A DNA stretch of 10,540 nt from Desulfobacterales bacterium (lineage in GTDB: Bacteria; Desulfobacterota; Desulfobacteria; Desulfobacterales; 4be13). The stretch is from NCBI GenBank assembly GCA_029940115.1, contig JAOZRQ010000210.1, forward strand, positions 1-10,540. Reading direction: 5' to 3'. The notes beneath the pieces were generated by a model. The model saw nothing but the letters and a program-made list of their open reading frames with translations, did not search any database and had not been told where the DNA came from. Shown here one piece after another: positions 6,309 to 10,540 of this stretch. The stretch's first letter is position 1; the number at the start of each line of letters is the position of its first letter. The translations under genes were made by a program, and so were the position numbers.

Positions 6309-6432
6309 CTGTGTACAGGACAAAAAGTCGCGAAGGGCGGGAAACCCGGCTTTTTCCCAAACAGGCGGAATCCCCAACTGCGAGAAAAAGCCGGGTTTCT
6401 TTCCTCAATCATTTTTTTTGTCCTGTACACAG
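6309..6432. mobile_element. Complete 124-bp MITE with 18-bp TIRs and 9-bp target duplication
   Basis: The ends are perfect 18-bp inverted repeats, CTGTGTACAGGACAAAAA (6309-6326) and its complement (6415-6432). Perfect direct repeats AATCAGAAT flank it on both sides. Inside is a second perfect inverted repeat, GAAACCCGGCTTTTTC (6341-6356) / GAAAAAGCCGGGTTTC (6384-6399) with a 27-nt loop. No coding sequence is present, so it is a non-autonomous element. A 9-bp duplication with CTGT-type ends is compatible with IS4-family transposases (IS10, IS50 make 9-bp duplications), but this family link is inference. A second, partial copy occupies 1-107. Confidence 0.9.
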
Positions 6433-6441
6433 AATCAGAAT
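6433..6441. repeat. Right 9-bp target-site duplication
   Basis: AATCAGAAT directly follows the MITE end at 6432 and matches 6300-6308 exactly. Confidence 0.85.
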
Positions 6442-6465
6442 ATAAGTTCAAGTATAAGTTCAAGT
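6442..6465. repeat. Two tandem copies of a 12-mer
   Basis: ATAAGTTCAAGT occurs at 6442-6453 and again at 6454-6465 without a gap, upstream of the ligase gene. Confidence 0.8.
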
Positions 6466-6488
6466 TCCCCTAAACCCGTTATAATCAG
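6456..6488 (+). promoter_or_regulatory. Possible promoter of the DNA ligase gene (TATAAT box in a repeated leader)
   Basis: TATAAT at 6480-6485 lies 35 bp before the ligase start. The 33-bp block matches 890-922, upstream of the Ca2+ ATPase, at 27 of 33 positions. A -35 match is poor (TTCAAG at 6459-6464, 15 bp away). It may be a shared mobile promoter-like sequence rather than a native promoter. Confidence 0.4.
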
Positions 6489-6520
6489 CATGATGTTATA
6501 TATGCACAGGTGAACGAGAT

Positions 6521-8308
6521 ATGATGAAGCATGTCACCAACATCCTAACAACACTATTTGTTATAATCTTAATGCTGACCGGCGTTGCCCCCGCAATGGA
6601 CCGGGAGGCCGCCCAGAAAAGAATGGAGGGCTTGACCGAGGAGATCACGCGGCATGACCACCTCTACTATGTGCTCGGCAAGCCCGAAATCTCGGACAAG
6701 GCATACGACCAGCTCGTTGACGAGCTTGTGGAACTGGAAAAAAGGTTCCCCGACCTTGCCCTGCCGGACAGCCCCACAAAGCGGGTTGGCTCCGAACTCG
6801 ACAACACCTTTCCCCATGTCGAGCATCCGGTACCGATGCTGAGTCTGGAGAAATGCCATTCCCCGGACCAAGTCGTCTCTTGGATTCAAAAGGTTCAGGA
6901 GAAGGTCGGCGAGAAACTCTCCTTTATCGTGGAGGAGAAGATTGACGGCACAGCCATCGAACTGACATATGAGGCGGGGGGGCTTCTCATCAAGGCCGCG
7001 ACCCGTGGAAACGGCAAGACCGGCTACGACATCACCCGCAACGCGCGCACTATCAGAACGCTTCCGCTCCGGCTGAAAAAGCCGGCATCCATAACCGTCC
7101 GAGGGGAGGTGTTCGTCAAAACGGCCGATTTTGAAAGACTTCGCAAACAGGACGGGCTTTCCTGGAACAGTTCGAGAAACTTGGCTGCCGGCGCGTTGCG
7201 AAGGAAACAGAGTGCCGAGGCAGCGAAGATTCCCTTGGATATCTTCGTGTTTGACGCGGTGGCCGGGGATGCGGATGAACGCCTGAACCATATGGATCTG
7301 CTCAAATCTTTGGGTGAACTCGGATTCAAGATCAATCCGAGCAACCGGGTATTCACTGATCCCGAAAAGCTCAAGGCCCATCTCACAGAAGCGGCTTCCC
7401 AAAGAGACCGGCTTGACTACGAAATTGACGGGATGGTGATCAAGGTCAATGAACGGCATGTCAGGGAGCATCTCGGAACCACCGACCGTTATCCCAAATG
7501 GGCCGTGGCATACAAATTCAAATCTCCGGAAAATGAGACGCTGCTCAAAGGGATAGAGGTTCGGATCGGACGTCTGGGCCGGGTGACACCGGTGGCGAAA
7601 CTCCGCCCTGTCCGGATCGGAAGTTCCACCATCGCCCGCGCCACCCTTCACAACCAAGGCTATGTGGACACGCTGGAACTGGCGGTGGGGGACACCGTAA
7701 AAGTCGTCCGAAGGGGGAAGGTGATCCCCTCTGTGGAAACGGTGCTTGAAAAGAACAGACTCGGCAACCATACATGGCAGATGCCGAAACACTGCCCGAT
7801 ATGTGACGCGGCCATCCAAGCAAGGGGAAGGCATCATTACTGCCCCAACACCGACTGCACGGATCAGGTGCGGGGCCGGCTGGTCTGGTTCTGCAAGAAG
7901 ATGGGGATCAAGTATCTCGGGCCCAAGACCATGGAATGGTTCATCGCCGAGAAACGAATCCGACATCCCGAGGATCTGTATGCCCTGAATGCGGAAGTTC
8001 TCGAAGAGGCGGGAGGCTTCGGCGAGAAGAAGATCAGCACGGTGATGGCCACCCTGGAAAAGAGCAAGGAGAGACCCGTTCACACGGTGCTTACAGCCCT
8101 CGGGATCGAAGGACTTGGCCCCCGAACCATCAAGGCTCTCTCAAAGGCCGGGTTCGACACCCTTGATAAAATCATGACCGCGGGAGTCGAAGGGCTGGTC
8201 CAAGTGGAAGGAATCGGAGAGGTCAGCGCACAGAAGATCATTGACGGGCTCACGCCCCGACTGATGGAGACAACCAAGGCCTTGCGGAAGCTCGGTTTGA
8301 ACATCTGA
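6521..8308 (+). CDS. ligA: NAD+-dependent DNA ligase with N-terminal signal-like segment, lacking BRCT
   Basis: The 595-aa protein seals DNA nicks using NAD+. Domains in order: a signal-like N-terminus (1-25, ILTTLFVIILMLTGVAPA with an A-x-A cleavage pattern), the NAD-specific Ia domain (LYYVLGKPEISDKAYDQL, 48-65), adenylation motif KIDG with nucleophile K140, RGEVFV (194-199), YEIDGMVIKV (300-309), KWAVAYKFK (326-334), OB fold, four-Cys zinc site (C425, C428, C441, C446), and helix-hairpin-helix repeats (for example GIEGLGPRTIKAL and VEGIGEVSAQKI). It ends at KLGLNI, where the usual ~75-residue BRCT domain would begin. AGGTGA at 6508-6513 is 7 nt before ATG 6521; an internal ATG at 6596 (residue 26) would give an ordinary cytoplasmic ligase but has no ribosome-binding site. 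E. coli LigB also has a signal-like N-terminus but lacks the zinc site kept here. It may be a secondary ligase; export is inference. Confidence 0.92.
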   Translation: MMKHVTNILTTLFVIILMLTGVAPAMDREAAQKRMEGLTEEITRHDHLYYVLGKPEISDKAYDQLVDELVELEKRFPDLALPDSPTKRVGSELDNTFPHVEHPVPMLSLEKCHSPDQVVSWIQKVQEKVGEKLSFIVEEKIDGTAIELTYEAGGLLIKAATRGNGKTGYDITRNARTIRTLPLRLKKPASITVRGEVFVKTADFERLRKQDGLSWNSSRNLAAGALRRKQSAEAAKIPLDIFVFDAVAGDADERLNHMDLLKSLGELGFKINPSNRVFTDPEKLKAHLTEAASQRDRLDYEIDGMVIKVNERHVREHLGTTDRYPKWAVAYKFKSPENETLLKGIEVRIGRLGRVTPVAKLRPVRIGSSTIARATLHNQGYVDTLELAVGDTVKVVRRGKVIPSVETVLEKNRLGNHTWQMPKHCPICDAAIQARGRHHYCPNTDCTDQVRGRLVWFCKKMGIKYLGPKTMEWFIAEKRIRHPEDLYALNAEVLEEAGGFGEKKISTVMATLEKSKERPVHTVLTALGIEGLGPRTIKALSKAGFDTLDKIMTAGVEGLVQVEGIGEVSAQKIIDGLTPRLMETTKALRKLGLNI

Positions 8309-8331
8309 TAGCCTGATCCTCCGGAGTACAA

Positions 8332-8412
8332 AAAGAAACCCGGTTTCTGAGAACGCGTCGCGTCATGGAAACCTGATCGCTCAATCCTTGGAGCCTGAAA
8401 CCGGGTGTCTTT
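8332..8412. repeat. 81-bp inverted repeat with AAACCCGGTTTC arms
   Basis: AAAGAAACCCGGTTTC (8332-8347) pairs with GAAACCGGGTGTCTTT (8397-8412) at 15 of 16 positions. The left arm is itself nearly palindromic (AGAAACC-C-GGTTTCT). The arms share AAACCCGG with the hairpins at 16-74, 219-344 and 6341-6399, suggesting a related family. It lies between the ligase stop and the next gene and lacks a U-tract. Confidence 0.7.
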
Positions 8413-8471
8413 GTCATCAAACTTTCATATCTGCTGAGACTGGAATTTCAACATGCAAAGGAGAAAACATC

Positions 8472-10064
8472 ATGCGTCGTTTTCATTCTTACGGACCGGT
8501 TGACAGTGAGCTCCATTTCTGCGTTGAACGCGAGGAACTCATGCTGAGATGCATGGAACAGCTTCTCGGACACCCGGAAAAGGGCGGTCATTTTTTCACC
8601 ATATGGGCACCGAGACAGGCTGGCAAGACCTGGCTCATCCGACAGGTGAGGCAGGAAATCGAAAAACGGTATGAAGACAGATTTGTTGTCGGTTCCATGT
8701 CCATGCAGGGAACGGTTTTCAGGGAAGGTGACACAGAGGATGCCCTGCTGCCCAAAATCCCCTATCTGATGCAAGAGACCTTCCGAATGAAACCCGAAGC
8801 TCCCAAAGGGTGGGATGACTGGAGAGCCTTTTTCAACAAAGACGGGGGACTGTTCGACCGTCCGGTGATCCTCTTCATTGACGAGTTCGACAGCCTGCCG
8901 CCGAAGGTGATTGACCGCCTGGTGACGCTGTTCAGGGACATGTACCTGAAGCAGGACGCATATCTCCTGCACGGGCTGGCGCTGATCGGCGTCCGGGCCG
9001 TGCTCGGGGTCGAGAGCGAGAGGGGGTCCCCCTTCAATGTCCAGCGTTCCCTCCATGTGCCCAACCTCACCCCGGATGAGGTGGGAGACATGTTCCGGCA
9101 GTATGCCGAGGAAAGCGGACAGGAGATACTCCCCGAGGTCGTCGACAGGCTCCATGAGGCGACCAGGGGCCAGCCCGGCCTGGTGGGCTGGTTCGGGGAG
9201 CTTCTCACCGAGAAGTTCAACCCGGGGGAGGGGAAGGCCATTGACCCTCCCGTCTGGAAGCGGGCTTACGGCAGCGCGTTGCGGCGGGAGTGGAACAACA
9301 CCGTGCTGAACTTGGTGAAGAAGGCCAGGAGCGACAAATATCGGCCCTACGTCCTGGGGCTTTTCGCCAGCTCGGACATCCCGTTCAACATTGACGCGGA
9401 ATGGTGCAACTATCTCTACCTGAACGGAATCATAGACATGGAGACCTGTCTGGACGACAAGGGCGAGTATGCCGACATCTGCCGCTTCTCATCCCCCTTT
9501 GTCCAGGAGCGTCTGTACAATGCGCTGACTTATGACCTTGTGGGGGACCGCCTCCCCATCCTGGCCCTGGAGATTCTGGATGAGCTGGAGGATGTGTTCG
9601 CCGGGGATGCGCTGAACGTCCCGGCCCTGATCCGGCGATACAAGGATTACCTGGGACGCCTCAGGGCGAAGGGCCTGAATCCTTGGAAGGACCAGCCTCG
9701 AAGGGCGGACATGCACTACACCGAGGCGGTGGGACATTTTCACCTCTATGCATGGCTTCTCTCCGCCGTGGGCCGGCGTTGCGTCGTCAGCCCGGAATTC
9801 CCCACCGGAAACGGGAGGGTGGATCTGCACCTGCGTTGCGGGGCGCAGCGGGGCATCATCGAGGTGAAGAGCTTTGTGGACGCGTCGGAGGTCAAAAAGT
9901 CCCGGAAACAGGCCGCCGAGTATGCCGGGAGCATGAAGATGGACTCGGTGACCGTCGCGCTGTTCGTGCCCACCGAGGATGAGAAGGTGCTGGGGCAGTT
10001 GTCTGGCGAGCAGGTGATTGATGGGGTCAGCGTGACGGTGGTTGCCATCGGGTGGGCGATATAA
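8472..10064 (+). CDS. AAA-like ATPase with C-terminal PD-(D/E)XK nuclease domain
   Basis: The 530-aa protein joins a P-loop ATPase to a nuclease-like domain. Walker A is APRQAGKTWLI (K52), with the PRQxGKT form of AAA_35/'AAA-like' proteins; Walker B is VILFIDEFDSL (D137, E138). A middle region (about 200-410) has LTPDEVGDMFRQYAEESG and a winged-helix-like stretch typical of this class. The C-terminus shows GRVDLHLRCG (D451) followed by GIIEVKSF (E464, K466), the D-x(n)-E-x-K arrangement of PD-(D/E)XK nucleases; QAAEYAG follows, as in DUF1703-like members. AAGGAG at 8458-8463 is 8 nt before ATG 8472; a longer frame from 8388 would start in the hairpin repeat and lacks a site. It stands alone. 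Such proteins are numerous in repeat-rich genomes; defence or mobile-DNA roles are guesses. Confidence 0.85.
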   Translation: MRRFHSYGPVDSELHFCVEREELMLRCMEQLLGHPEKGGHFFTIWAPRQAGKTWLIRQVRQEIEKRYEDRFVVGSMSMQGTVFREGDTEDALLPKIPYLMQETFRMKPEAPKGWDDWRAFFNKDGGLFDRPVILFIDEFDSLPPKVIDRLVTLFRDMYLKQDAYLLHGLALIGVRAVLGVESERGSPFNVQRSLHVPNLTPDEVGDMFRQYAEESGQEILPEVVDRLHEATRGQPGLVGWFGELLTEKFNPGEGKAIDPPVWKRAYGSALRREWNNTVLNLVKKARSDKYRPYVLGLFASSDIPFNIDAEWCNYLYLNGIIDMETCLDDKGEYADICRFSSPFVQERLYNALTYDLVGDRLPILALEILDELEDVFAGDALNVPALIRRYKDYLGRLRAKGLNPWKDQPRRADMHYTEAVGHFHLYAWLLSAVGRRCVVSPEFPTGNGRVDLHLRCGAQRGIIEVKSFVDASEVKKSRKQAAEYAGSMKMDSVTVALFVPTEDEKVLGQLSGEQVIDGVSVTVVAIGWAI

Positions 10065-10075
10065 ACACTTCCACT

Positions 10076-10100
10076 CGTTACGAGGCTCCGCCTCGTAACG
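10076..10100. repeat. Perfect 11-bp-stem hairpin, identical to 3640-3664
   Basis: Arms CGTTACGAGGC (10076-10086) and GCCTCGTAACG (10090-10100) flank TCC, 11 nt after the upstream stop codon, the same distance as for the ATPase copy. No U-tract follows. Confidence 0.8.
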
Positions 10101-10280
10101 GATGACCAAAAAGATTGTCCGGAGTTCAGATGAGCAATCGTGGGTGCCAGTTTTTACTTTGGCAGCGTCAGTTCATATAAGGGCAGCAGCCTCTGTGTTC
10201 GAGCCGTGTGCTCCAGATAATATGGATTATTTGGCTATTTGACTCATTTGACAACTTTTTGGTGGATAGCCCAAATTGTC
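10101..10280. other. Gene-free stretch
   Basis: No gene is recognised. A weak hairpin TGCCA/TGGCA surrounds about 10146-10166. TTGACA at 10248-10253 has no good -10 partner. Confidence 0.4.
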
Positions 10281-10288
10281 TGAACCCT

Positions 10289-10318
10289 GATTCACTTGAT
10301 TAAGGGATTGGCAGGATT
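10289..10318. repeat. Short GATT-periodic repeat
   Basis: GATT occurs at 10289, 10298, 10306 and 10315, spaced 9, 8 and 9 nt, after TTGTCTGAACC. Similar TGATT/GGATT runs are scattered in many repeat-rich bacterial genomes (from memory). Confidence 0.5.
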
Positions 10319-10322
10319 TCAT

Positions 10323-10404
10323 GTCCCGTAGGGACTTGTGAAAATAGCCCGGCAATTCATTGCCGGGTCAAAGTGAAACCCAAATCCCCGAGTCCCGTAG
10401 GGAC
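10323..10404. repeat. GTCCCGTAGGGAC repeat pair around a CCCGGCAAT palindrome
   Basis: The 13-mer GTCCCGTAGGGAC (5-bp stem, GTA loop) is at 10323-10335 and 10392-10404, 69 bp apart. Between them CCCGGCAAT (10348-10356) and ATTGCCGGG (10359-10367) form a perfect 9-bp inverted repeat. The block resembles dispersed repeats known by eye in several environmental bacteria; I cannot name its mechanism. Confidence 0.75.
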
Positions 10405-10505
10405 GACTGAAATGATTCAGGCATTGAATAAGACAAAGTGAAGATTTTGGCGATTGTTCCGAAATCCAAAACATCTGAATGGCTTGAGCAGGAAGGAGTG
10501 AAGAT

Positions 10506-10540
10506 ATGTTGAGAATTGATCTGTCAGAGGTTAAAAATCA
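10506..10540 (+). CDS. Start of a further gene, cut by the window edge
   Basis: AAGGAG at 10493-10498 is 7 nt before ATG 10506, and the frame stays open to the edge, reading MLRIDLSEVKN. Too little is visible to identify it. Confidence 0.55.
   Translation, partial: MLRIDLSEVKN

Noticed and set aside
6569..8083. 504-aa antisense frame in the ligase gene
   Set aside because: The plus strand encodes every ligase motif in order; the antisense product matches nothing I recognise.
6596..8308. Shorter ligase starting at internal ATG
   Set aside because: No ribosome-binding site upstream (GC-rich codons of the signal segment); kept as the main alternative, not preferred.
8388..8471. 28-residue extension of the ATPase-nuclease
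   Set aside because: Starts inside the inverted repeat with no ribosome-binding site, whereas AAGGAG precedes ATG 8472 by 8 nt.

Overview
The window looks like an accessory, repeat-rich stretch of a bacterial chromosome of moderate GC content with strong Shine-Dalgarno sites. Gene content (Rpn/PDDEXK nuclease, AAA-like ATPase fused to a nuclease, decayed toxin-antitoxin pair) and the many AAACCCGG-type and GTCCCGTAGGGAC-type palindromes recall large genomes of Desulfobacterota such as Desulfonema-like sulfate reducers. That assignment is from memory of similar repeats and is tentative; no rRNA or other marker gene is present.

Layout, all genes on the plus strand. 1-507: gene-free, holding the right part of a miniature transposon (1-107) and a tandem pair of long-armed hairpins (219-344). 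508-844: an antitoxin gene followed by only the last ~20 codons of its RelE/ParE-type toxin, so the module is broken. 947-3628: a complete PMCA-type (PIIB) Ca2+ P-type ATPase. 3629-4116: gene-free, with four distinct inverted-repeat elements. 4117-5109: Rpn/PD-(D/E)XK 'transposase'-type nuclease. 5315-6151: an unrecognised 278-aa protein. 6152-6520: gene-free, holding a 153-bp inverted-repeat element whose right end is overlapped by the 9-bp target duplication of a 124-bp MITE. 6521-8308: an NAD+-dependent DNA ligase with an N-terminal signal-peptide-like segment and no BRCT domain. 8472-10064: an ATPase with a C-terminal PD-(D/E)XK nuclease domain. 10065-10505: gene-free, with several palindromic repeats. 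10506 onward: the first codons of a further gene.

The genes do not form one operon: each is separated from the next by 130-490 bp, and almost every gap carries a different palindromic repeat family. The main structural result is the MITE at 6309-6432, with an 18-bp perfect terminal inverted repeat, a perfect 9-bp target duplication, and a second copy cut by the left edge of the window. The main protein-level oddity is the DNA ligase with an apparent export signal. I see no clear multi-gene defence system; the nuclease genes could belong to mobile-DNA or phage-interaction functions, but nothing in the sequence proves it.
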